Positions 1 through 7,714 of a stretch of 31,253 nucleotides of DNA are shown piece after piece. A model generated the notes under the pieces. That model was not told the DNA's origin and ran no database searches. It was given only the letters and a program-made list of their open reading frames with translations. How positions within the stretch are numbered: position 1 is the first letter of the stretch; every line of letters begins with the position of its first letter. Location: NCBI GenBank assembly GCA_964342155.1, contig CAYFEQ010000012.1:1-31253 (forward strand), given 5' to 3'. Source of the stretch: GCA-2701705 sp964342155. Its GTDB lineage: Bacteria; Pseudomonadota; Gammaproteobacteria; GCA-002705445; GCA-002716945. Made by a program: the position numbers and the translations under genes.

Positions 1-2089
1 ACACAAATTAGAAAAATATAGAAATATTGGGATTATGGCTCATATTGATGCTGGCAAAACAACAACCACTGAAAGAATATTATACTACACAGGAAAAAGT
101 CATAAAATTGGAGAAGTACATGATGGAGCTGCAACAATGGATTGGATGGAACAAGAGCAAGAGAGAGGAATAACTATCACATCAGCTGCTACCCACTGTA
201 TGTGGAATGGAAGTTCAGAACAATTTCCAGAACATAGAATTAATATAATTGATACTCCAGGACATGTTGATTTTACTATTGAAGTAGAAAGATCGTTAAG
301 AGTTTTAGATGGCGCAGTAGGAGTCTTTTGTGCTGTAGGTGGTGTAGAGCCACAATCTGAGACAGTTTGGAGACAAGCAAATAAATACCAAGTTCCAAGA
401 ATGGCATTCGTTAATAAAATGGATAGAGCAGGCGCAGATTTTTTTAGAGTTGTAGAACAAATAAAAACTAGATTGGGTTCCAATCCAGTAACAATTCAAA
501 TACCTATTGGAGCGGAAGATAAATTTCAAGGCGTCGTTGATTTATTATCTATGAAAGCTATTGTTTGGGATGATGAATCAAAAGGTATGAAATTTGAAAC
601 AAAAGATATACCAGATGATTTAAAAGAGATTTCTACAAAATATAGAGAAGAGCTTTTAGAAACAGCTGCTGAAGCAGATGAAGAACTTATGGATGAATAT
701 CTAAATAATAATGATTTGCCTCCAGAAAAAATAATTAAGGGACTTCGAGCAAGAACACTAGCTAATGAAATAGTGTTGGTAATGTGTGGTTCTGCCTTCA
801 AAAATAAAGGCGTTCAAACAATGCTTGATTCAGTTATTAATTTTATGCCTTCACCAGTTGATATTCCGCCAATCGCAGGTGTATTAGATGATAAGGATGA
901 GACTCCAGCTGTTAGAAAAGCATCAGATGGCGAACCTTTCTCATCACTGGCTTTTAAAATAGCTACGGATCCACATGTGGGATCATTAACTTTTTTTAGA
1001 GTTTATTCTGGAGTCTTAAAATCTGGTGATACTGTTTACAACGCAATTACAACTAAAAAGGAACGAGTAGGAAGAATTTTACAAATGCATTCCAATTCAA
1101 GAGAAGATATTTCAGAAGTAAGAGCCGGAGATATTGCGGCTGCGGTTGGGCTTAAACAAATTACAACAGGTGATACATTATGTACTCCCGACTCAAAAAT
1201 TACACTTGAAAGGATGGAATTTCCTGAGCCTGTTATTTCTATTGCTGTAGAACCAAAAACGAAAGCTGATCAAGAAAAAATGGGACTAGCTTTAGGAAAA
1301 CTAGCACAAGAAGATCCTTCTTTTAGAGTGACTACAGATGAAGAGTCTAATCAAACAATCATTTCAGGAATGGGGGAATTACATCTTGAGATTATTGTTG
1401 ATAGGTTAAAAAGAGAGTTTAATGTAGAAGCTAATGTCGGTAAACCTCAAGTTGCTTATAGAGAAACAATTAAAAGCGCTGTGGAGCAGGAGGCAAAATA
1501 TATTAAACAAAGTGGAGGTAGAGGACAATATGGACATGTTTGGTTAAAACTTGAGCCTCAAGAATCTGGGAAAGGGTATGAGTTTATAAATAAGATTGTT
1601 GGGGGAACCATACCAAAAGAATTTATAAACCCTGTTGATAAAGGTATACAAGAACAAATGGAAAATGGAGTTATAGGTGGTTATCCGGTTGTGGATGTGA
1701 AAGTTACATTATATGATGGATCATTTCATGATGTTGATTCTAGTGAAGTAGCATTTAAAGTTGCAGGGTCAATGGCATTTAAGGAAGGAGCAAAAAAAGC
1801 AAAACCAATCTTACTTGAACCAGTTATGAAAGTTGAAGCTGTTACCCCTAAAGATTATTTGGGTGACGTTACTGGAGATTTAAATAGAAGGCGTGGAATA
1901 GTACTCGGTATGGAAGAAAGTATAACCGGCAATATTGTTCGTGCGGAAGTTCCTTTGGCAGAAATGTTTGGTTATGCAACAGATTTACGTTCAATGACAC
2001 AAGGAAGAGCTACATATACTATGGAGTTTGAAAAATATTTAGAGATACCAAATAATATAGCTGAAGCTTTAATACAAAAGGCATCATGA
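1..2089 (+). CDS. fusA: Elongation factor G, 5' end cut by window edge
   Basis: This is the translocase GTPase of translation, which moves tRNA and mRNA through the ribosome and helps recycle it. The frame is open from base 2: the residues before the first ATG at 35 (HKLEKYRNIGI) match the usual EF-G N-terminus, so the ATG at 35 is internal and only about the first half-dozen codons are missing. Visible motifs are the G1 loop AHIDAGKTTTTE, G3 DTPGHVDF and G4 NKMDRAGAD. The C-terminal domains IV and V follow, with GGRGQYGHVW, GSFHDVDSSE and the end motif SMTQGRATYTMEF. About 695 residues are visible, normal for the family. The stop TGA overlaps the rpsJ start as ATGA, so the two are probably translationally coupled. 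tuf, which usually follows fusA, is absent here. Confidence 0.98.
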   Translation, partial: HKLEKYRNIGIMAHIDAGKTTTTERILYYTGKSHKIGEVHDGAATMDWMEQEQERGITITSAATHCMWNGSSEQFPEHRINIIDTPGHVDFTIEVERSLRVLDGAVGVFCAVGGVEPQSETVWRQANKYQVPRMAFVNKMDRAGADFFRVVEQIKTRLGSNPVTIQIPIGAEDKFQGVVDLLSMKAIVWDDESKGMKFETKDIPDDLKEISTKYREELLETAAEADEELMDEYLNNNDLPPEKIIKGLRARTLANEIVLVMCGSAFKNKGVQTMLDSVINFMPSPVDIPPIAGVLDDKDETPAVRKASDGEPFSSLAFKIATDPHVGSLTFFRVYSGVLKSGDTVYNAITTKKERVGRILQMHSNSREDISEVRAGDIAAAVGLKQITTGDTLCTPDSKITLERMEFPEPVISIAVEPKTKADQEKMGLALGKLAQEDPSFRVTTDEESNQTIISGMGELHLEIIVDRLKREFNVEANVGKPQVAYRETIKSAVEQEAKYIKQSGGRGQYGHVWLKLEPQESGKGYEFINKIVGGTIPKEFINPVDKGIQEQMENGVIGGYPVVDVKVTLYDGSFHDVDSSEVAFKVAGSMAFKEGAKKAKPILLEPVMKVEAVTPKDYLGDVTGDLNRRRGIVLGMEESITGNIVRAEVPLAEMFGYATDLRSMTQGRATYTMEFEKYLEIPNNIAEALIQKAS

Positions 2090-2412
2090 TGGCAAAAAAG
2101 AAAAAAGCACAAACCATCCGTATACGATTAAAAACTTTTGATCATAAATTAATTGATGTATCAGCAAAAGAAATTGTTGAGACTGCGAAAAGAACTGGAG
2201 CAAGAGTGCTTGGGCCTATCCCATTACCAACAAGAAAAGAGAGATATACAATTCTTATATCTCCACATGTTGATAAAGATGCTAGAGATCAGTATGAAAT
2301 CAGGACTCATAAGAGACTGATGGATATAGTGGACCCTACGGACAAAACAGTTGATGCCCTTATGAAACTGGACTTGGCTGCGGGTGTAGATGTACAAATC
2401 GAACTAAATTAA
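2086..2412 (+). CDS. rpsJ: Small ribosomal subunit protein S10 (NusE)
   Basis: S10 is a 30S head protein that also acts as NusE, linking ribosomes to transcription antitermination complexes. The 108 residues contain the family core IVETAKRTGARVLGPIPLPT, the KERYTILISPHVDKDARDQYE stretch and IRTHKR. E. coli S10 has 103 residues; the extra ones are the lysine-rich start MMAKKKKAQ. Two adjacent ATG codons (2086 and 2089) could both start it; 2086 gives an ATGA overlap with the fusA stop. In E. coli rpsJ begins the S10 operon behind a long leader with the L4-controlled attenuator; no such leader exists here because fusA abuts it. Confidence 0.97.
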   Translation: MMAKKKKAQTIRIRLKTFDHKLIDVSAKEIVETAKRTGARVLGPIPLPTRKERYTILISPHVDKDARDQYEIRTHKRLMDIVDPTDKTVDALMKLDLAAGVDVQIELN

Positions 2413-2505
2413 GCTTTTTCAACAAAAAACCTATATAGAACCTTGAATTTATGTTAAAATTCAGCGTTTTTTAGTTATTAACTTTGTCATTTTGAGGATA
2501 AAAAA
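2413..2505 (+). promoter_or_regulatory. Candidate internal promoter and hairpin ahead of rplC
   Basis: This 93-bp spacer is the only sizeable one within the ribosomal protein run. At 2452-2460 it reads TGTTAAAAT, an extended -10 (TG, one base, TAAAAT), which would start transcription near 2467, about 39 nt before rplC. No good -35 is visible. The same place holds an inverted repeat, TGAATTT (2444-2450) and AAATTCA (2457-2463), followed by T6 at 2467-2472, which could instead be a weak attenuator. A clear ribosome binding site GAGG lies at 2494-2497. The reading as promoter or attenuator is inference. Confidence 0.35.
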
Positions 2506-3427
2506 ATGAGTTTAGGTATGGTCGGGAAAAAAGCTGGTATGACTAGGATTTTTGATAATTCTGGAATATCTGTGCCTGTAACAGCAATCAATATTATTCC
2601 TAATCAGGTGTCTCAAATCAAAACTCTTGAAAATGATGGTTATAAAGCCATACAAATTTCCTATGGCGAAGTAAAAGAAAAAGCTAACAATAAACCAATT
2701 AATGGTCACTATAAGAAAGCAAATATAAAACCTGGTTTAGGTTTAATAGAATTTAGGATAGAAGATGAAGATAAGCAAGATTTAAAAATAGGGGATAGTT
2801 TAAACCTGGATATATTTAAAGAAGGAGAACATGTTGACATAACTGCAACCACACTTGGAAAAGGATTTCAAGGAGGAGTAAAAAGACATCATTTTAAAAT
2901 GCAAGATGCAACTCACGGAAATTCATTATCTCACCGGTCTTTAGGTTCAACAGGTCAATGTCAAGATCCCGGTCGTGTTTTCAAAGGAAAAAAAATGGCA
3001 GGCCAATTAGGGAATAAGAAAGTGACAATACAAAATCTTATTATTGTTAAGGTAATGACAGAAGAAAATATACTTTTAGTGAAAGGTTCTATACCTGGCT
3101 TCAAAGGTGCGAATGTAATTGTTAAACATACTGATAAAAAATACACCCCTAAACCAATCTTAAACCAAGAACTAAAAGAAGAACCTCAGCAAAAAACTAA
3201 AACAAAAACTCATAAAGAAGATTCAGAAAACAAAGAAACCNNNNNNNNNNNNNNNNNNNNNNNNNNNNNNNNNNNNNNNNNNNNNNNNNNNNNNNNNNNN
3301 NNNNNNNNNNNNNNNNNNNNNNNNNNNNNNNNNNNNNNNNAAACCAGCAGAAAACAAAGAAACCAAACCAGCAGAAAACAAAGAAACCAAACCAGCAGAA
3401 AACAAAGAAACCAAACCAGAAAAATAA
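2506..3427 (+). CDS. rplC: Large ribosomal subunit protein L3 with repeat-bearing C-terminal tail; contains assembly gap
   Basis: L3 is an early 50S assembly protein near the peptidyl transferase centre. The core (about residues 1-212) begins MSLGMVGKKAGMTRIF and carries GNSLSHRSLGSTGQCQDPGR and FKGKKMAGQLGN. The Gln in GSTGQ corresponds to the one methylated by PrmB in E. coli. E. coli L3 ends near residue 209; here a charged tail follows (KPILNQELKEE and on), then the octapeptide KPAENKET repeated. A run of 100 N (3241-3340) interrupts it. The codon boundary falls exactly at 3240, and the repeat frame resumes at 3341, giving three KPAENKET copies, KPEK and TAA at 3425-3427. Reading straight through 100 N shifts the frame and gives a false end at 3432. 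A strong GAGG site precedes the start. Confidence 0.93.
3224..3412 (+). repeat. 24-bp tandem repeat array in rplC, partly hidden by Ns
   Basis: Three identical 24-bp units lie at 3341-3364, 3365-3388 and 3389-3412, each encoding KPAENKET. A partial next unit at 3413-3419 leads into the stop. Left of the gap, 3224-3240 matches the last 17 bp of the unit exactly, so the array extends across the gap. The number of hidden copies is unknown. Because the unit is a multiple of three, copy-number changes keep the frame. Confidence 0.9.
3241..3340. other. Assembly gap of 100 N
   Basis: Exactly 100 N sit inside a tandem repeat, which looks like a placeholder for a gap of unknown size where short reads could not span the repeat. 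The length is not a multiple of three and should not be used for translation. The frames on both sides agree only if the true gap is a multiple of three, most simply a multiple of 24. Confidence 0.95.
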
Positions 3428-3436
3428 TTTAAAACA

Positions 3437-4015
3437 ATGACACAAGCAGAATTAAAAAAATTTTTTAATAAAGACTATAATGAATCTCTGGTTCATCAAG
3501 TCACTGTAGACTATATGTCTAATAAAAGAAGAGGAACAAAAGCACAAAAAAATCGTTCATTAGTTAGTGGAGGCGGGAGTAAGCCAAGGCCTCAAAAAGG
3601 TTCAGGTAGAGCAAGGGCAGGAACAATTAGAAGTCCTATATGGAAAGGCGGTGGTGTTACATTTGCAGCTAAGCCAAAAACAAGTTCAAAAAAAATTAAT
3701 AAAAAAATGTATAAATCTGCTCTTAATTGTATATTTTCAGAGTTAATTAGAAAAAAACGATTACATTATGTAGATGATTTTAAAATTACTGAACCTAAAA
3801 CTAAACTATTTATATCTCAATTAACTAAACTTAAATTAACGAATGCTCTTTTCATAATTGATGAAAAAAAAATCAATGTTTTCCTTGCCGCTAGAAATAT
3901 AAAAAATATTGAAGTAGTGAGCCCAGCTGGTGTTAATCCTCATAATTTAATGAAATATGACAATGTTGTTGTAGATTCTAAAACTGTAGAAGTAATTCAG
4001 AGTTTAACATCATGA
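3437..4015 (+). CDS. rplD: Large ribosomal subunit protein L4
   Basis: L4 is a 50S assembly protein whose long loop lines the exit tunnel; in enterics it also represses the S10 operon. The 192 residues hold the loop signature: RGTKAQKNRS, then KPRPQKGSGRARAGTIRSPI and WKGGGVTFAAKP, followed by KINKKMYKSAL. The N-terminus is about nine residues shorter than in E. coli L4 (201 residues), and an upstream start would run back into rplC, so 3437 is the sensible start. The end overlaps rplW by ATGA. Whether L4 autoregulation exists here is unclear, since the usual leader before rpsJ is missing. Confidence 0.96.
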   Translation: MTQAELKKFFNKDYNESLVHQVTVDYMSNKRRGTKAQKNRSLVSGGGSKPRPQKGSGRARAGTIRSPIWKGGGVTFAAKPKTSSKKINKKMYKSALNCIFSELIRKKRLHYVDDFKITEPKTKLFISQLTKLKLTNALFIIDEKKINVFLAARNIKNIEVVSPAGVNPHNLMKYDNVVVDSKTVEVIQSLTS

Positions 4016-4317
4016 ACGAAGAAAGATTGATGAATATAATTTTAGCACCTCATGTGTCTGAAAAAGCAACAGCGCTTGCAGACACACAAAACCAACATGT
4101 ATTTTCAGTAGTGAAAGATGCAAAAAAAGCTGAAGTTAAAAAAGCAATCGAAAAAATGTTTGAAGTTGAAGTTGCAGAAGTAAAGCTTTTAAACATGGGC
4201 GGTAAATTGAAGAGGTTAGGTAAGAATGTTGGTAAGAGAAAAGATTGGAAAAAAGCCTATGTCAGACTTAAAGAAGGTTTTGACATAAATTTTGGTGAAC
4301 AGGAAATAAAAACATGA
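4012..4317 (+). CDS. rplW: Large ribosomal subunit protein L23
   Basis: L23 sits at the mouth of the peptide exit tunnel, where trigger factor and SRP dock. The 101-residue protein carries the typical start (ILAPHVSEKATALAD), the middle VKKAIEKMFEVEVAEVKLLN and the basic loop GKLKRLGKNVGKRKDWKKAY. Its length matches the E. coli protein (100). It overlaps rplD upstream and rplB downstream, each by four bases, so translation of the three genes is probably coupled. Confidence 0.96.
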   Translation: MNEERLMNIILAPHVSEKATALADTQNQHVFSVVKDAKKAEVKKAIEKMFEVEVAEVKLLNMGGKLKRLGKNVGKRKDWKKAYVRLKEGFDINFGEQEIKT

Positions 4318-5150
4318 CATTAATAAAATCAAAACCTACTTCTCCTGGACAGAGATTCAAAGTTAAAGTGGTAAATCCAGAACTACATAAAGGGAAACCG
4401 CATGCAGCTCTAATAAAGAAATCTAAAAAAACTGGTGGCAGAAATAATCAGGGTCGCATTACTACTAGACATATAGGAGGAGGGCATAAAAGAAAATACA
4501 GAGAAGTAGATTTCAAGCGTGACAAAGACAATATTTCTGCAAAAGTTGAAAGATTAGAATATGATCCGAATAGAAATGCAAATATAGCGTTAGTCCTTTA
4601 TGTTGACGGTGAAAGAAGATATATAATAGCACCCAAGAATTTAAAAGTAGGGGATACAATACAATCAGGTAAAGATTCAAATATTGCAATTGGTAACTGC
4701 TTGCCACTGAAAAACATTCCCGTGGGCACTCAAATTCATTGTATTGAAATGAAACCAGGTAAAGGTGCACAAATAGCAAGAAGTGCTGGAACAGTAGCTC
4801 AAATTATGGCCATGGACGGAGACTATACAACAGTAAAACTTAAATCGGGAGAAATGAGAAAGATTTTTTCTAGTTGTAAAGCAACAATCGGAGAAGTAGG
4901 TAATAGTGAGCATAGTTTAAAATCGTATGGAAAAGCTGGTGCTAAAAGGTGGCTAGGTATCAGGCCAACAGTTAGAGGTGTTGCAATGAATCCAATTGAC
5001 CATCCACATGGTGGAGGAGAAGGGAAAACCTCTGGTGGTAGAGATCCCGTTTCTCCATGGGGAACACCTACTAAAGGATATAAAACTAGATCAAATAAAA
5101 GGACCGATAACATGATTGTCCGAAGACGACTTAATAAAAAGAGAAAATAA
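4314..5150 (+). CDS. rplB: Large ribosomal subunit protein L2
   Basis: L2 is a 50S core protein needed for subunit joining and peptidyl transferase activity. The 278 residues show the conserved N-terminal segment GRNNQGRITTRHIGGGHKRK, the OB-fold region, and the C-terminal motif MNPIDHPHGGGEGKTSGGRD with HPHGGG at about 230-235, the strand closest to the catalytic centre. PVSPWGTPTKGYKTR follows. Length is close to E. coli (273). The start codon lies inside the rplW stop (ATGA), and rpsS follows after two bases. Confidence 0.98.
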   Translation: MTLIKSKPTSPGQRFKVKVVNPELHKGKPHAALIKKSKKTGGRNNQGRITTRHIGGGHKRKYREVDFKRDKDNISAKVERLEYDPNRNANIALVLYVDGERRYIIAPKNLKVGDTIQSGKDSNIAIGNCLPLKNIPVGTQIHCIEMKPGKGAQIARSAGTVAQIMAMDGDYTTVKLKSGEMRKIFSSCKATIGEVGNSEHSLKSYGKAGAKRWLGIRPTVRGVAMNPIDHPHGGGEGKTSGGRDPVSPWGTPTKGYKTRSNKRTDNMIVRRRLNKKRK

Positions 5151-5152
5151 TT

Positions 5153-5431
5153 ATGAGCAGATCACTAAATAAAGGACCTTTTGTTGATTATCATTTGCAA
5201 TCGAAGATAGAAAAGTCTTTAAAGGATAATGATAAAAAACCAATTAAGACTTGGTCACGAAGATCAGTAATAACACCTGAGATGGTTGGTCTTACTATTT
5301 CTGTACATAATGGAAAACAACATGTACCTGTCTATATAACAGAAAATATGGTTGGGCATAAATTAGGAGAATTTTCTCCAACAAGGTTATTTAAAGCTCA
5401 TTCAGGCGATAGAAAGGTGAAGGCAAAATAA
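5153..5431 (+). CDS. rpsS: Small ribosomal subunit protein S19
   Basis: S19 is a 30S head protein that contacts S13 and the A-site finger. It has 92 residues, the same as E. coli, with the family signatures RSLNKGPFVDYHL near the start, KTWSRRSVITPEMVGLTI in the middle and MVGHKLGEFSPTR near the end. It lies two bases after rplB and one base before rplV, as expected within the S10 operon. Confidence 0.97.
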   Translation: MSRSLNKGPFVDYHLQSKIEKSLKDNDKKPIKTWSRRSVITPEMVGLTISVHNGKQHVPVYITENMVGHKLGEFSPTRLFKAHSGDRKVKAK

Positions 5432-5432
5432 A

Positions 5433-5774
5433 ATGGATACACAGGCAATAATAAAATACCAAAGAATATCAGCTCAAAAATGCCGATTAGTTGCTGATTC
5501 AGTAAGAGGCTTAAAGGTTGATAGAGCATTGGAGTTTCTTAACTTTACTAATAAAAAAGCTTCCAGATTAATTCTTAAAGTGCTTAAATCTGCCGTTGCT
5601 AATGCTGAGACTAACAATTCACAAGATATAGACGATTTAAAGATAAAGAATATCCTTGTTGATGAAGGACCAACACAAAAAAGGTTTATGCCAAGAGCAA
5701 GAGGGCGCGTTAATCAGATATTAAAGAGAAGTAGCCATATCACAGTAATTGTAACTGATGGTAAAGAGGAATAA
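5433..5774 (+). CDS. rplV: Large ribosomal subunit protein L22
   Basis: L22 spans the 50S and its beta hairpin lines the exit tunnel, where macrolide resistance changes occur in other bacteria. The 113 residues include SAQKCRLVADSVRGLKVDRA, the helix KKASRLILKVLKSAVANAE and the hairpin KRFMPRARGRVNQILKRSSH with no visible insertion. Length is close to E. coli (110). It fits tightly between rpsS and rpsC. Confidence 0.97.
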   Translation: MDTQAIIKYQRISAQKCRLVADSVRGLKVDRALEFLNFTNKKASRLILKVLKSAVANAETNNSQDIDDLKIKNILVDEGPTQKRFMPRARGRVNQILKRSSHITVIVTDGKEE

Positions 5775-5776
5775 TT

Positions 5777-6469
5777 ATGGGACAAAAAGTACATCCAACT
5801 GGAATAAGACTTGGAATTGCAACAGATTGGAGTTCTAAGTGGTATGCAAGTAAAACAGAATTTTCTAAATTTTTATTAGAAGATATAAAAATAAGAGAAT
5901 ATCTTAAGAAAAAACTTGCACATGCATCGGTAAGCAAAATTGTAATTGAAAGACCTGCAAAAGAAGCAGTTGTTACTATTTTTACAGCAAGGCCAGGCAT
6001 AGTAATTGGGAAAAAAGGAGAAGATATTGAAAAATACAGAGCACATGTTGCAACAATACTCAATATTTCTAAGAATACCGTCAAACTTAATGTTCATGAA
6101 GTCAGAAAACCTGAGCTCAATGCACAACTCGTTTCTGAGGGTATTGCACAACAACTTGAAAGAAGAATTATGTATAGAAGAGCTACAAAAAGAGCTGTAA
6201 CTAATACAATGCGGTTAGGAGCTTTGGGCATAAAGGTAAATGTAGCTGGCAGACTAAATGGAGCTGAAATAGCAAGAAGTGAATGGTACAGGGAAGGCAG
6301 AGTGCCATTACATACACTAAGAGCTAATATAGATTATGGTTTTTCAGAAGCTCAAACAACATATGGAATCATTGGAATAAAAGTTTGGATTTTCCTAAAA
6401 GAGGAGATTGAAAAAGAGAATGAAACCCAAACAACGAAATCCAATAAAAAAAGTAATGAGGACAAATAA
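5777..6469 (+). CDS. rpsC: Small ribosomal subunit protein S3
   Basis: S3 forms part of the mRNA entry channel and its helicase function. The 230-residue protein begins MGQKVHPTGIRLGI. Its type II KH domain carries the GKKG loop at residues 78-81 within ARPGIVIGKKGEDIE, and the C-terminal half has GRLNGAEIARSEWYREGRVP. The tail after KVWIFLKEEIEKE is polar and lysine-rich, as in many S3 proteins. It lies two bases after rplV; rplP follows after two bases. Confidence 0.97.
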   Translation: MGQKVHPTGIRLGIATDWSSKWYASKTEFSKFLLEDIKIREYLKKKLAHASVSKIVIERPAKEAVVTIFTARPGIVIGKKGEDIEKYRAHVATILNISKNTVKLNVHEVRKPELNAQLVSEGIAQQLERRIMYRRATKRAVTNTMRLGALGIKVNVAGRLNGAEIARSEWYREGRVPLHTLRANIDYGFSEAQTTYGIIGIKVWIFLKEEIEKENETQTTKSNKKSNEDK

Positions 6470-6471
6470 GA

Positions 6472-6885
6472 GTGTTACAGCCTAAAAAAACAAAATTTAG
6501 AAAACAAAGAAAAGGCAAGCTACGTGGATTTGCAACTTCTGGAACAAGAGTAAGCTTTGGTGAATTTGGATTAAAAGCTCTTACTCGCGGACGTATTACA
6601 GCAAGGCAGATTGAGGCGGCTAGAAGAGCTATGACAAGGCACATCAAACGTGGTGGGAAGGTTTGGATACGTATATTTCCAGATGTTCCAATTACAAAAA
6701 AACCAATTGAAGTACGAATGGGTAAGGGAAAAGGCAATGTAGAATATTGGGTAGCTAAAATCCAACCTGGAAAAGTATTGTATGAAATGGAAGGAGTTAC
6801 GGAAGAAATTGCAAGAGAAGCTTTTAGATTAGCTTCAGCTAAATTACCAGTCACTACAACTTTTGTGACTAGGACAGCAATGTGA
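6472..6885 (+). CDS. rplP: Large ribosomal subunit protein L16
   Basis: L16 contacts the A-site tRNA elbow on the 50S and is a late assembly protein. The 137 residues (E. coli 136) begin MLQPKKTKFRKQRKGK, exactly the family start, which fixes a GTG start codon at 6472. GAGG at 6458-6461 serves as ribosome binding site. GGKVWIRIFPDVPITKKPIE and RMGKGKGNVEYWVAKI follow, the latter holding the arginine that is hydroxylated in some gammaproteobacteria. Confidence 0.97.
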   Translation: MLQPKKTKFRKQRKGKLRGFATSGTRVSFGEFGLKALTRGRITARQIEAARRAMTRHIKRGGKVWIRIFPDVPITKKPIEVRMGKGKGNVEYWVAKIQPGKVLYEMEGVTEEIAREAFRLASAKLPVTTTFVTRTAM

Positions 6886-7070
6886 TGAATGCCGAGGAAT
6901 ATAGAAAAAAGACTAAAGATGAGTTGGTCAAAGAACTACATATCCTTTTGAAGGAGAGATTCGACTTACGTATACAAAGAGGTTCTGGTTTGTCTCCAAA
7001 ACCCCATCTTTTTAAAGTTAACAAAAAAAAGATTGCAAGAATTAAAACTATATTAATAGAGAAAAAATAA
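6885..7070 (+). CDS. rpmC: Large ribosomal subunit protein L29
   Basis: L29 is a two-helix protein near the tunnel exit beside L23. About 61 residues are encoded, beginning MNAEEYRKKTKDELVKELH, with the family's LKERFDLRIQRGSG turn and a basic second helix. The ATG at 6885 shares one base with the rplP stop (TGATG). A GTG three bases earlier (6882) is an alternative start that would add one residue. Position between rplP and rpsQ is conserved in bacteria. Confidence 0.94.
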   Translation: MNAEEYRKKTKDELVKELHILLKERFDLRIQRGSGLSPKPHLFKVNKKKIARIKTILIEKK

Positions 7071-7316
7071 ATGAATACTGAAACTAAAAAGAAAAAAATC
7101 TTAATTGCTAAAGTTGTAAGTAATAAAATGAATAAGTCAGCTGTTGTAGTAGTTGAAAGACAGGTAAAACATCCAGTTAATGGAAAATATATAAAAAGAT
7201 CAACTAAACTACATATACATGACGAACAGAATGAATGTCAAATTGGACAAAAAGTTAAAATTCATCAATCTAAGCCAATTTCTAAGACAAAAGCTTGGGC
7301 GCTGTATAAAGGATAA
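7071..7316 (+). CDS. rpsQ: Small ribosomal subunit protein S17
   Basis: S17 is a primary 16S rRNA binder with an OB fold. It has 81 residues (E. coli 84) and the expected VVSNKMNKSAVVVVERQVKH start region, the YIKRSTKLHIHDE segment and the basic GQKVKIHQSKPISKTKAW end. It follows rpmC without any gap. Confidence 0.96.
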   Translation: MNTETKKKKILIAKVVSNKMNKSAVVVVERQVKHPVNGKYIKRSTKLHIHDEQNECQIGQKVKIHQSKPISKTKAWALYKG

Positions 7317-7331
7317 TAGGAATTATTGATT

Positions 7332-7700
7332 ATGATACAAATGCAAACAATACTTGATTCAGCAGATAATAGTGGAGCCAAAAGACTTATGTGTATAAAA
7401 GTACTTGGTGGCTCTCACCGTAAGTTTGCAAAGCTTGGAGATGTGATAAAAGTTACTGTTAAGGATGCAATACCTAAAGGCAAAGTAAAAAAAGGTGAAG
7501 TATACAATGCTGTGATTGTAAGAACAAAAAAAGGAGTTAGAAGGTCCGATGGGTCTGCAATAAGATTCGACAGTAATGCTGTGGTTCTGTTAGATAATAA
7601 ACTTGAACCATTAGGCACAAGAATTTTTGGTCCAGTTACCAGAGAATTAAGAGCATTAACTTTTATGAAGATTGTTTCTTTAGCTCCAGAAGTTTTATGA
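7332..7700 (+). CDS. rplN: Large ribosomal subunit protein L14
   Basis: L14 forms part of intersubunit bridges and binds the silencing factor RsfS. The protein starts MIQMQTILDSADNSGAKRLM, the standard family start, so the ATG at 7332 is chosen over a TTG two codons earlier (7326). AGGA at 7318-7321 can serve as ribosome binding site. The 122 residues (E. coli 123) include VVRT-type IVRTKKGVRRSDGSAIRFD and the end GTRIFGPVTRELR with SLAPEVL. It begins the spc operon segment; the order rplN-rplX-rplE-rpsN matches other Proteobacteria. Confidence 0.97.
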   Translation: MIQMQTILDSADNSGAKRLMCIKVLGGSHRKFAKLGDVIKVTVKDAIPKGKVKKGEVYNAVIVRTKKGVRRSDGSAIRFDSNAVVLLDNKLEPLGTRIFGPVTRELRALTFMKIVSLAPEVL

Positions 7701-7714
7701 GTAGAGAGTAAAGT

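Noticed and set aside
35..2089. fusA start at the ATG at 35
   Set aside because: In-frame codons upstream match the EF-G N-terminus, so this ATG is internal and the gene is cut by the window.
6369..6854. 161-codon open frame on the minus strand opposite rpsC and rplP
   Set aside because: It is antisense to two well-supported ribosomal protein genes, has no recognisable motif, and follows from their codon use.
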